From: VFBF01 sp034440275
Lineage (GTDB): Bacteria > Pseudomonadota > Alphaproteobacteria > Caulobacterales > Aquidulcibacteraceae
DNA length: 30,373 nt
Assembly (NCBI GenBank): GCA_034440275.1
Contig: JAWXBS010000095.1
Location: 1 to 30,373, forward strand
Reading direction: 5' to 3'
Shown here: positions 16,727-24,635 of the stretch, in pieces
Numbering within the stretch: the stretch's first letter is position 1
Layout of the letters: the number at the start of each line of letters is the position of its first letter
Notes under the pieces: model-generated
The model's database searches: none
What the model was told of the DNA's origin: nothing
What the model saw: the letters and a program-made list of their open reading frames with translations, nothing else
Position numbers and translations under genes: made by a program

Positions 16727-17208
16727 TGCGGGCGAGGCCATATCTGGACGGCCCGATCGACACGGCGTTCGAGAACGCGCAGGCGCATGTGCTCCAGCAC
16801 ATGCCGCGCGAGTATCGCGGGCATGCGATCGACAAGGCGCGCATCGCGCTTGATCAGACGCGACGGCTCGCGACGTTCACGTGGGGCGGGGTCGGCGCCG
16901 TCGCGGACGCGCAGGTCGTGGGCCTGTATCTGGAGGCGCAGGACTCGCCGGGTCTCGTGACGTGGCGGTGGGGCTGGTCGACGGAACTGTTCAACATCGA
17001 GCTTCTCGAACACCTGATGACGCTGAAGAAGTGGGGCGCAAGCCGCCAACTGGAGGAAGTCGATCTTCTGGAACTGCTCGGCCACCGCGAGCGGTTCTGG
17101 GGCCTCGCGATGATCTGTGCGGCGCTCAACGACGCCGATGGGGTCGTCGGCCTGCCCAGAAATGACGCCATGGTGCTGATGACCATCGGTCCGTTGCGGG
17201 ACGGCTGA
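16726..17208 (+). CDS. Small uncharacterised protein, DUF6882-like
   Basis: A 160-residue soluble protein. Its sequence has the layout of DUF6882: a core FTWGGVGAVADAQVVGLYLE, the tryptophan-rich TWRWGWS, a helix ELFNIELLEHLMTLKKWGAS and an ending VGLPRNDAMVLMTIGP. That assignment is tentative and the family has no known function. The ATG overlaps the acyl-CoA dehydrogenase stop (TGATG), so the two are translationally coupled. It is followed after one base by a small membrane protein. No catalytic residues, signal peptide or membrane segment are visible. Confidence 0.7.
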   Translation: MRARPYLDGPIDTAFENAQAHVLQHMPREYRGHAIDKARIALDQTRRLATFTWGGVGAVADAQVVGLYLEAQDSPGLVTWRWGWSTELFNIELLEHLMTLKKWGASRQLEEVDLLELLGHRERFWGLAMICAALNDADGVVGLPRNDAMVLMTIGPLRDG

Positions 17209-17209
17209 C

Positions 17210-17635
17210 ATGGAATTTGCGCCGTTCTGGGCGAGCAGCGCGGGGCTTCTGATCGGGGCGGCGATGGGGCTCTACGGGCTCATCAATCCGCGCTGGGCGG
17301 CGGGGCTCGTGCGGCTGCGGGACGTGCCGGAAAAACCTGGTGGTTTCGCGGAATTTCGCGGCACATACGGCGGGCTCTTCCTGGCGACGAACGGGTTTGC
17401 GCTGGCGTTCATGATCTGCGTGGCGCTGGAGATCGAGACGTTCGCAGGCGCGCCAACCTATTTCACGGCGCTCGGTGCGGCGGGCGTGTGCGGTCTCATC
17501 TGGTGGGGCACGGCGGTCGGGCGGATCGCGGCGATCGCGCTGGACGGCGCAGGCACGCGCTACAATCAGGCGTCGGTGATCTTCGAACTGGCGCTTGGTG
17601 CGCTGGTGCTGACGCCATGGTTCTTCCGGGGCTGA
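17210..17635 (+). CDS. Small four-helix membrane protein, DUF4345-like
   Basis: A 141-residue membrane protein with four hydrophobic segments: the N-terminal SAGLLIGAAMGLYGLINP, then GGLFLATNGFALAFMICVAL, TALGAAGVCGLIWWGTAVG and SVIFELALGALVLTPWFF. The conserved GLINPRWAAGL and RGTYGGLFLA segments fit the DUF4345 family of unknown function. It starts one base after the preceding stop and is the third gene of the run that begins with the ACAD10/11-like dehydrogenase. Nothing in the sequence shows a transported substrate or a partner. Confidence 0.78.
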   Translation: MEFAPFWASSAGLLIGAAMGLYGLINPRWAAGLVRLRDVPEKPGGFAEFRGTYGGLFLATNGFALAFMICVALEIETFAGAPTYFTALGAAGVCGLIWWGTAVGRIAAIALDGAGTRYNQASVIFELALGALVLTPWFFRG

Positions 17636-17717
17636 CGTTGCCGCAACGGCGCCGCTGACGCCTGCGTCATATTCGTATAGCGTCGTCGCCAACGAGACCA
17701 CGACAAGGGAGGTCCTT

Positions 17718-19025
17718 ATGGCCGACGGCGCTATCACCAAGTTCCCGGGCTATTCCAGCGACCGGATCGACGACGCGGTCGTCAATCCCGATCTCTTCGC
17801 GAACGAGGAAATCCACGCGCTCTACACGAAGCTGCGCCACAAGGAGCCGCTGCGCTTCATGGAGCCGAACGGTTTCCGTCCGTTCTGGTCGATCACCAAG
17901 CACGCCGACATTCTCGAGATTGAAAAGCGCAGCGATGTCTTCGTGAATTCATTGCGCACCTACCTGTCGCCGATCGAGGGCGAGGAGTGGGTGAAGTCCG
18001 TCACCGGCGACACCCACCTCTTCCGCACGCTCGTCGACCTCGACGATCCGATGCACATGAAGCTGCGCCAGCTCACGCAGTCGTGGTTCATGTCGCCCAA
18101 CCTGAAAAAGCTCGAAGGCCGCATCGCCGAGATCGCCAAGACCCACGTCGACCGCATGGCTGAACTCGGCCCCGAGTGCGATTTCGTGAAGGAAGTGGCC
18201 GTCTGGTATCCGTTGCGCGTGATCATGGAAATTCTGGGCGTCCCGAAAGAGGACGAGCCATTCATGCTGAAACTGACGCAGGAAATCTTCGGCCCCGGCG
18301 ATCCTGACGTGGTCGCGGAAACTGAACGCACGGCGGAAGCCGAGAGCTACACCGGTGACCGCGGCGTCGATCTGTTCCAGACCGCACAGGTGCTGTTCAA
18401 GTATTTCGGCGATCTCACGGCTGCGCGCCGCGCCGATCCGAGGGATGATGTCGCCAGTGTGATCGCCAACGGCAAGATTGACGGCGAACCGATCGGCGAC
18501 CGCGAGGCAATGAGCTACTACGTCATCATCGCCACCGCCGGCCACGACACGACGTCAAGCGTGGCGTCGGCGGGGCTCCTTGAGCTGATCAAGGCGCCGG
18601 AGCAGATGGCGAAATTGAAAAGCGATCTCTCGCTACTGCCGAACGCGGTGGAGGAGATGGTGCGCTGGGCAACGCCTGTGAAGCACTTCATGCGCACCGC
18701 CACGGAAGACTACGAGATCCGCGGCAAGACCATCCGCAAGGGCGACGGAATCTGTCTGCACTATCCGAGCGGCAATCGCGACGAAGAGGTCTTCGACGCG
18801 CCCTTCGAATTCCGCGTGGACCGGGACGTGAAGAAGCAGGTGGCCTTCGGCTACGGCGTGCACGTGTGCCTTGGCATGCATCTGGCGCGCATGGAGATCA
18901 AGGCGTTGTTCGCGGAACTGCTGCCGCGCCTCGACGAGATCAGTCTCGCGGGCGCGCCGAAGTATTCGCGGTCGAACTTCGTGTCGGGCCTGAAATCGCT
19001 GCCCGTCCGCTACAGGATGAAGTGA
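17718..19025 (+). CDS. Bacterial cytochrome P450
   Basis: A 435-residue soluble P450 monooxygenase. The I-helix oxygen-binding motif AGHDTTS is at 274-280, the K-helix E-x-x-R is Glu313 to Arg316 in EEMVRW, and the heme loop FGYGVHVCLG places the heme-ligating Cys at about 384. The stretch RWATPVKHFMRTATEDYEI resembles the CYP108 group, which hydroxylates terpenoids, and similar P450s act on sterols or alkanes; the family number is not certain. There is no membrane anchor, so electrons must come from a ferredoxin system encoded elsewhere. A strong ribosome-binding site (AGGGAGGT) precedes the ATG, and 82 bases separate it from the upstream gene, room for its own promoter. A GFA-type gene follows four bases after its stop. 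Confidence 0.95.
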   Translation: MADGAITKFPGYSSDRIDDAVVNPDLFANEEIHALYTKLRHKEPLRFMEPNGFRPFWSITKHADILEIEKRSDVFVNSLRTYLSPIEGEEWVKSVTGDTHLFRTLVDLDDPMHMKLRQLTQSWFMSPNLKKLEGRIAEIAKTHVDRMAELGPECDFVKEVAVWYPLRVIMEILGVPKEDEPFMLKLTQEIFGPGDPDVVAETERTAEAESYTGDRGVDLFQTAQVLFKYFGDLTAARRADPRDDVASVIANGKIDGEPIGDREAMSYYVIIATAGHDTTSSVASAGLLELIKAPEQMAKLKSDLSLLPNAVEEMVRWATPVKHFMRTATEDYEIRGKTIRKGDGICLHYPSGNRDEEVFDAPFEFRVDRDVKKQVAFGYGVHVCLGMHLARMEIKALFAELLPRLDEISLAGAPKYSRSNFVSGLKSLPVRYRMK

Positions 19026-19029
19026 GCCG

Positions 19030-19437
19030 GTGGGCGCCGCTTTGCTCTCCGGCGGCTGCTGGTGCGGCGCTGCGCGCTATGCGGTGGAGGATGCGTTCGA
19101 CTACGCCGTGAACTGCCACTGCGGCGGATGTCGGCGCACGACGGGCGCGGCGTATAAGCCGTTCGCCGGCATTCCCAGCAACAAGGTCACCGTGATGCGG
19201 GGCGCCGACGCGCTGCTCATCGTCGGCGATGCGCTGACGCATGATGTGCATTGTGCAGCGTGCGGGTCACTTCTCTATTCCATTCTCCGCGAGGGCGCGT
19301 GGGCACACGTGGCGATGGGCACGCTGATCGACGCTCCGTCCATCCGGCCCACGCACCATATCTTCGTCGCCGACAAGGCGCCGTGGCACGAGATCACCGA
19401 CAACCTGCCGCAATTTGCGGGACACGAGAACGATTGA
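19030..19437 (+). CDS. GFA family (glutathione-dependent formaldehyde-activating enzyme-like) zinc protein
   Basis: A 135-residue protein of the GFA/CENP-V domain family. The zinc-binding cysteines are arranged as usual: GGCWCGAARYAV, then CHCGGCRRTTGAAYKPFAGI and later CAACGSLLYS. Many family members are annotated as glutathione-dependent formaldehyde-activating enzymes, but most have unknown substrates. The start is a GTG at 19030, four bases after the P450 stop, which suggests co-transcription. A link to formaldehyde released by oxidative demethylation by the P450 is imaginable but only a guess. The N-terminus lacks a signal, so it is cytoplasmic. Confidence 0.88.
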   Translation: MGAALLSGGCWCGAARYAVEDAFDYAVNCHCGGCRRTTGAAYKPFAGIPSNKVTVMRGADALLIVGDALTHDVHCAACGSLLYSILREGAWAHVAMGTLIDAPSIRPTHHIFVADKAPWHEITDNLPQFAGHEND

Positions 19438-19527
19438 GGCGATGGCGGCATTCGCCTTTCCGGCGAGGAGACTGCACTCCTGCGCGAACTGCTGCATTGT
19501 GCGCGCCTTGATGCTCCGGAGTATCCC

Positions 19528-20882
19528 GTGCTGAAACCGATCCAGATCGCACTGGCCGCCCTCGCTGTGGCGATCGTTACACCCATCGCCATGGCCCAGG
19601 AAGCGCAGGCGCCGCGTACGATCGCCATTCGCGCGGGCCGCCTCGTTGACGTGAACGCCCAGCGCGTGCTCACCGACCAGACCATCGTCATCCAGGGCGA
19701 TCGCATCGTTTCGGTCAGCCCGACCGCAGCGACTTCACTCCCCGCCGGCACGCCGACCATCGATCTCTCCGATAAGACCGTGTTGCCTGGTCTCATCGAC
19801 ACACACGTCCATCTCACCTCTGATCCCACGGTGAGCTATCTCGATGGCTACCACGTCACGCCCGCTCGGGCGGCCGTGTTCGGCGCCATGAACGCGCGGC
19901 GCACGTTGCTCGCCGGGTTCACCGTCGCGCGCAATCTGTCTTCTGAGGCCTATTCGGACGTCGCGCTGCGCGACGGCGTCGACCGAGGCGACGTCATGGG
20001 TCCGCGCATCTTCGCGGCGGGCGGCATGATCTCCATGACCGGTGGCCATGGCGACGACAATCACCTCGCGCCGCAATACCACTATTCCTCTGACGACGTT
20101 GTCGACGGCGTGGAAGGCGTGCGTCGCGCCGTGCGCCTGCATGCGAAGTTCGGCGCCGATCTCATCAAATTCGCCACGTCGGGCGGCGTCTTCTCCGCCA
20201 ACACGTCGCCGGGCACGACACACTTTTCGCTGGAAGAGGCACGCGCGCTCGTCGAGGAAGCGCACAATCTCGGGCGCACGGTCGCTGTCCATGCGCACGG
20301 CGCGGGGGGGGCATCAAGATCGCCATCCGTGCGGGCGCGGACTCCGTCGAACATGCGAGCCTGATCGATGACGAAGGCATCCGTCTCGCGCGCGCCGCGG
20401 GCACGATCCTGTCGATGGACATCTACAACACCGACTACACGCAGGCCGAAGGCGCGCGGAACGGCGTGCCTGAAGTGAACATCAAGAAGGACCGCGACAT
20501 CGGCGAAATCCAGCGCCAGAACTTCCGCAAGGCGCTGCGCGCGGGCGTGCGCCTCAGCTACGGCACGGACGCCGGCGTCTATCCGCACGGCGACAACGCG
20601 AAGCAGTTCGCGATCTATGTGCGCTACGGCATGACGCCCATGCAGGCGATTGTCTCCGCCACGCGCACTGGCGCGCAGTTGCTACAGCGCGAGGCCGATT
20701 TCGGCGCCATCGCGCCGGGCCGCTTCGCCGATATCATCGCCGTCAGCGGCGATCCGCTCGCGGACGTGACGGCGCTCGAGCGCATGGCCTTCGTGATGAA
20801 AGGCGGTGCGGTTTATCGCGGGACAAACGAGCAATGCGCAGCGGCGGCAAGCGCCTGGGCCTGCGAGGCGCCGCAGCGCTGA
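19528..20882 (+). pseudogene. Exported amidohydrolase (imidazolonepropionase/prolidase-like), interrupted by frameshift
   Basis: Two frames together make one metal-dependent amidohydrolase of about 450 residues. The first runs from a GTG at 19528 with GGAG upstream, and has a signal peptide ending in AMAQ. It shows the zinc ligands GLIDTHVHLTSD, the likely carboxylated lysine in DLIKFATSGGV and AVHAHG. Register is lost in the eight-G run at 20304-20311. The other frame resumes with IKIAIRAGADSVEHASLID and contains YGTDAGVYPHGDN, whose Asp is a metal ligand, ending ACEAPQR at the TGA at 20880. One base lost or two gained would restore it. All catalytic motifs are present, so the break is recent or a sequencing artefact. 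The substrate could be a dipeptide or a cyclic amide. A second, intact homologue is at 22456-23766. Confidence 0.88.
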
Positions 20883-21410
20883 TCATGCGCCGAGATCGTT
20901 GATGCTCCAGTCGGCGCGGCGCGACCAGACGTCGGCGGGCAGGTTGCAGTCGGCGGGATCAAAGACCTCACGGGTCAGCACGACGGCGTTGGTCGGCGTT
21001 TCCTCCACGCGCACTTGCGCGACCGTGAACGGGAGGTTGTCGGCCGCGAGGAAGGAGTCACACTTCAGCCAGAAGGCGGCGGCCAGCGCTTCGGTCGTGG
21101 GATCGCCGTCGAAGACCATGAGGCGTGCCAGACGTTCGGGCTCATTTGCGCGGAAGAAGCCGATCAGCGGATCGGCGACGTTGAGCTGGAAGGCGTGATC
21201 GACGTGGCCGTCGATCCATTGCTTCCAGCGGCCCTTGGCGGCTTCGAAGGGGGTTTCCATGTTGGAGCCGCCGAAGCGGAAGGTTCCGGCGCTTTGCAGG
21301 AGGACCGTGACTGTCTCGTTGTGGCCATGCGGTGTGACGCACTTCGGCGACGCCTCCGACAAAAGCCGGTGCGCCATCGAGTAGCGGCGGGAAAATTCAA
21401 GCGAAGCCAT
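20883..21410 (-). CDS. 6-carboxytetrahydropterin synthase (QueD)/6-pyruvoyl-tetrahydropterin synthase-like
   Basis: A 175-residue member of the PTPS/QueD family. Zinc ligands are visible as His14 (SMAHRLL) and His28 and His30 (PHGHNE), with Cys24 in SPKCVTPHGH as the likely catalytic cysteine. VDHAFQLN supplies the catalytic Asp-His, and the pterin-anchoring glutamate is in VEETPTN. QueD makes 6-carboxytetrahydropterin for queuosine synthesis; eukaryote-like PTPS makes tetrahydrobiopterin. The length exceeds the usual 120-140 residues of QueD because of inserts between GTFRF and the DHAF motif. No other queuosine gene is present. It ends directly next to the stop of the convergent amidohydrolase and is the last gene of the minus-strand run. 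Confidence 0.88.
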   Translation of the reverse strand: MASLEFSRRYSMAHRLLSEASPKCVTPHGHNETVTVLLQSAGTFRFGGSNMETPFEAAKGRWKQWIDGHVDHAFQLNVADPLIGFFRANEPERLARLMVFDGDPTTEALAAAFWLKCDSFLAADNLPFTVAQVRVEETPTNAVVLTREVFDPADCNLPADVWSRRADWSINDLGA

Positions 21411-21451
21411 GGCGGGGTCCCATGCAACGGGCGGGCGCTTCGGTCAATCTA

Positions 21452-22417
21452 TCAGAACCAGCGCCGCCACTTGGCGATGGCGAAGAGCGCCGCCGGCGCT
21501 ATGAACATCAACACGAAACCCGCCCACGGCCCCCACGGCGCCTTGAACCAGTCCATGGTCTCGAAGTTCATGCCGAAGATGGACGCAATCAGCGTCGGCG
21601 GCACGAAGGCCATTGTGGCGAGCGACAGCGCCTTCAGCGTGTTGGACTGGGCAGCGTTGACGAGGCCGAGTGTCGCTTCCTGCAGGAAGGTCAGATGGCT
21701 CTGGAACGCTTCGATGGCGCGCTCGAGTTGCTCGATGTCGCGGCGGAGTGCGGTGAGGCGCGTCACGTGGAGGCCGCGGGCTTCCGGCTTCATGGCGCTG
21801 GAGAAGGCGACAGCGCGCTGCAGGGACGACAGGCTGTCGTGCCCGAGCGCCGCGAGCATGCCGAGGCGCCCGAGCGTGCGCAGCGAAGTGGGCAGATCCG
21901 GCGTGGAGCCGTTCTCGGCGAAGATCTCCGCAGAGAGCGCGTGCGCGCTGGCGGTGCTTTCCTGGATCACGTCGGAGATGCGTTCGACGCAGCCCTCGAT
22001 CAACGCGATCATGACGTCGCCGCCGTCGCGTGCGCGTTCGATGCGCGCGGACGATCGCCCCTCGCCGATTTCGAAAGCACGCGGGCGGATGTGGCGGACG
22101 GTGACGAGCGTGCCGTCCTTGGTGAGGATGAAGGTCACGGGGCCGGAGCGGAACGGGCCCTCGTCTCGCCGCCCCAGCAGGGTCGTCGTGAGATAGAGTG
22201 CGCCGTTCTCCTCGTAGAAGCGCGCGGACTCCTCCATCGCCGAGCGTTCGGAGGCGGTGAGTACGTCGATGCCGAGCGCGGTTTCCACGCGCCGCTCTTC
22301 GGTTTCGGTCGGGTCATCAAGATCTATCCACACGAGGCCCGCCTGCGTGAGGGCGATCTCGCAGTCGTCCGCGCGGCGGACGACGCCATCGGCGTCGCGC
22401 TGGTAGATTTCGATCAT
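21452..22417 (-). CDS. CorA family divalent metal transporter
   Basis: A 321-residue inner-membrane protein of the CorA family, which conducts Mg2+ and sometimes Co2+, Ni2+ or Zn2+. The N-terminal cytoplasmic domain includes GLVWIDLDDPTETEERRVE, typical of family starts. A long helical region (TRLTALRRDIEQLERAIEAFQ) leads to two C-terminal membrane helices. The signature Gly-Met-Asn is at residues 282-284, preceded by Phe rather than the usual Tyr (IFGMNF), and the loop after it (ETMDWFKAPWGPW) lacks the common acidic MPE motif, so ion preference may differ. The second helix is GFVLMFIAPAALFAIA, with a basic end. It lies between the amidohydrolase and the QueD-like gene, with about 40 bases on each side. 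Confidence 0.92.
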   Translation of the reverse strand: MIEIYQRDADGVVRRADDCEIALTQAGLVWIDLDDPTETEERRVETALGIDVLTASERSAMEESARFYEENGALYLTTTLLGRRDEGPFRSGPVTFILTKDGTLVTVRHIRPRAFEIGEGRSSARIERARDGGDVMIALIEGCVERISDVIQESTASAHALSAEIFAENGSTPDLPTSLRTLGRLGMLAALGHDSLSSLQRAVAFSSAMKPEARGLHVTRLTALRRDIEQLERAIEAFQSHLTFLQEATLGLVNAAQSNTLKALSLATMAFVPPTLIASIFGMNFETMDWFKAPWGPWAGFVLMFIAPAALFAIAKWRRWF

Positions 22418-22455
22418 GCGCGGCGCCTAAGGCGCGTCAGCCCGCCTGTCCAGCC

Positions 22456-23766
22456 CTACTGCTTCGCCACCGTCCCCTGCGCCATGACGAAACGCACATC
22501 GCGCAGGAGCGAGATGTTGGCGGTGGGATCGCCGGCGACGGCGATGATGTCGGCGCTCAGGCCGGGCTTCAGCGCACCGGTGACGGCGGACAGCTGGAGG
22601 TGATCGGCGGCGGTTCTGGTGGCGGCGCGGATGACTTCCATGGGCGTGTAGCCGGCCTCCACCCACAGTTCCGCTTCACGCGCGTTCATGCCGTGCGGGG
22701 AGACGCCGGTGTCGGTGCCGAAGGCGACGTTGACCCGGCCAAGGCGTGCACGGCGCAGCATGTCCAGCATCAGCGGGCCGGCGGTCAGCGCCTTTTCCTT
22801 CTGCGCGGGCGTCAGGTAGGTGTTCTCGTCACGCGCGCGTTCGCTCACCCAGGCGCCGGCGAGCACGGTGGGCACAAGCGTCGCCCGACGCTCACGGAAG
22901 AGCCTGATCGATGTCGCGTCGAGGTAGGTGCCGTGCTCGATGGAATCGATGCCCGCGCGCAGCGCTGCGTTCACGCCGTCGACGCCGTGCGCGTGTGCCG
23001 TGACGCGGCGCCCGAGCGCGTGCGCGGTGTCGGCGATGGCCTTGAGTTCGTCATCGGTGAGTTGCTGGCCGAGGCCCGCGCGCGTGTTGGACAAGACGCC
23101 GCCCGTTGCCGTGACCTTGATGACGTCGGCGCCGCGCTTGATCTGCTCGCGCACCACGCGGCGGCAGTCGTCGGCGCCGTTGCAGGCGGTGGGCGTCACC
23201 AGCGCATGCATCACGTCCTCGCGGAAGCCGTGCACGTCGCCGTGGCCGCCGGTTGGCGTGATCGCCGTGCCGGCCGCAATGATGCGCGGTCCGGGAATCG
23301 CCCCGCGCCCGATGGCGTTCCGCAGTGCGAAGATGGATTCGCTCGCGCCGGATCCGAGATCGGCGACGGTGGTGAAGCCGGCTTCGATGGTCTTCCTCGC
23401 ATTCATCGCCCCGGTGAGCGCCATGTCGGCGTTCGACTGCGTGACTTCGTTGATGACGGAGTCGGGGCCGAGTTCGGAGGTAAGGTGGACGTGGCTGTCG
23501 ATCAGGCCCGGCAGGACGAACTTGTCCTTCAGGTCGATGATGCGGGCGCCGGGCGCACTCTGGTAGCCCGCCTCGATCCGCACGATCTTGCCGCCTGCAA
23601 CGATGATGGTGCGTTCGGCTTCGATGCGCCCTGTGGCCGGATCGGCGAGCACGCGACCGGCGTGGATGAAGGTCTCGGAAGCAGGCGCCTGAGCGGAAGC
23701 CGATGAGAGAAATAGCGCGGTGAGGACGCCGGCGACGAGACTGCGAGCGATCAAGCGCCCCTCCAT
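22456..23766 (-). CDS. Exported amidohydrolase (imidazolonepropionase/prolidase-like)
   Basis: A 436-residue metal-dependent amidohydrolase with a signal peptide (RSLVAGVLTALFLSSASAQA). Zinc ligands are in GLIDSHVHLTSE, the probable carboxylated lysine in ADVIKVTATGGVL, and histidines in TAHAHG and DSIEHGTYLD. The last metal-binding Asp is in FGTDTGVSPHG. The fold ends with LKPGLSADIIAVAGDP, typical of the group annotated as Xaa-Pro dipeptidases or imidazolonepropionase-like hydrolases. Export suggests breakdown of a peptide or amide in the periplasm. The frame is open upstream to 23883, but the ATG at 23766 directly precedes the signal peptide. It is a paralogue of the interrupted gene at 19528-20882, sharing SHVHLTSE-type and HAHG motifs and a similar signal. 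Confidence 0.93.
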   Translation of the reverse strand: MEGRLIARSLVAGVLTALFLSSASAQAPASETFIHAGRVLADPATGRIEAERTIIVAGGKIVRIEAGYQSAPGARIIDLKDKFVLPGLIDSHVHLTSELGPDSVINEVTQSNADMALTGAMNARKTIEAGFTTVADLGSGASESIFALRNAIGRGAIPGPRIIAAGTAITPTGGHGDVHGFREDVMHALVTPTACNGADDCRRVVREQIKRGADVIKVTATGGVLSNTRAGLGQQLTDDELKAIADTAHALGRRVTAHAHGVDGVNAALRAGIDSIEHGTYLDATSIRLFRERRATLVPTVLAGAWVSERARDENTYLTPAQKEKALTAGPLMLDMLRRARLGRVNVAFGTDTGVSPHGMNAREAELWVEAGYTPMEVIRAATRTAADHLQLSAVTGALKPGLSADIIAVAGDPTANISLLRDVRFVMAQGTVAKQ

Positions 23767-23818
23767 GCGTTTTATGAAGCGATGGAGGGAGGTTTCACGC
23801 GCCCGGGCGCGGGTCAAC

Positions 23819-24574
23819 TCAGCTCGCCGAGACCGTGAATTCGATGCGGCGGTTCTTCGCGTTCGCTTCCAGCGTGCTCGCATTGTCGATCGGCCGCGTC
23901 TGCCCGAAGCCCACGGCGGCGAGACTCTCGGCCTTCACGCCCTTGTTCACCAGGTAGCCGCGCACCGTTTCGGCGCGCGCGGCGGAGAGATCGAGATTGG
24001 CGGAGGGTGAGCCCGTGAGATCGGTGTGGCCGCCGACTTCGATGTGGTAGGCGCGACAGCGGAGCGCGACACCCGAGAGCGTGTCGAGCAAGCGGCGATT
24101 GTCGCCGTCGAGGTCGGCGCTGCCGGGGTCGAAGTTGATGGTGCGGCCGTCGAGCGTGGCGACAAACGCCTGCTGGCAGGCGCCAAGTTCGGGGTTCGCG
24201 CCGAGATCACGGAGCGCCGCGCCCACGCCGGCAGGGCCGCCTTCGAGACTGATGGCGTCGACAACGACCGCTAGATCGTCGCCATGATCGCGGTTGAGCT
24301 CGGTCTCGGCGGCCTCAAAACCGTAGCGCTGTGAGTCCACGTCCGGCGCTTCGCCGGCGACGGTGGCGACGCGATCGGAGACATTGATGGAAAGCCAGTC
24401 GTAGCCGCGCTTGGCGAGGCCTGCTTCAATGGCGCTTACCCACGGCGGATTGTCGGTCGAACCGCCGCCGCCGAGACCCGTCAGCGCCAGCGCGAACAAT
24501 GCCGCCGTCACTGCCGCGCCCGCGCCGATACCCGCGCCCATGGCGCGCGTGCGCCGCTTCTTCTTCTCGCTCAC
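23819..24574 (-). CDS. OmpA-domain protein with one membrane anchor
   Basis: A 251-residue envelope protein. A charged start (SEKKKRRTRAMG) is followed by a single hydrophobic segment AAVTAALFALALTGLGGGG, which should anchor it in the inner membrane. The middle contains a BON-like region (RGYDWLSINVSDRVATVAGE). The C-terminal OmpA/MotB domain starts near RTINFDPGSADL and includes IEVGGHTDLTGS, LSAARAETVRGYLV and NRRIEFTV, the usual peptidoglycan-binding pattern. The start is a GTG at 24574 with GGGAG upstream; the open frame continues to 24631 but adds no family-like sequence. It lies between the methyltransferase and amidohydrolase genes on the same strand and probably links membrane and cell wall. 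Confidence 0.85.
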   Translation of the reverse strand: MSEKKKRRTRAMGAGIGAGAAVTAALFALALTGLGGGGSTDNPPWVSAIEAGLAKRGYDWLSINVSDRVATVAGEAPDVDSQRYGFEAAETELNRDHGDDLAVVVDAISLEGGPAGVGAALRDLGANPELGACQQAFVATLDGRTINFDPGSADLDGDNRRLLDTLSGVALRCRAYHIEVGGHTDLTGSPSANLDLSAARAETVRGYLVNKGVKAESLAAVGFGQTRPIDNASTLEANAKNRRIEFTVSAS

Positions 24575-24635
24575 ACCCGTCTCCCGAAGTTCTTGGCGGC
24601 CTGCATAATCGGGGGCCGCGCCGGTGTCCAACGGC

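Noticed and set aside
15332..16741. A 469-codon minus-strand open frame
   Set aside because: It lies antisense to the ACAD10/11-like dehydrogenase.
22600..23706. A 368-codon plus-strand open frame
   Set aside because: It lies antisense to the intact exported amidohydrolase.
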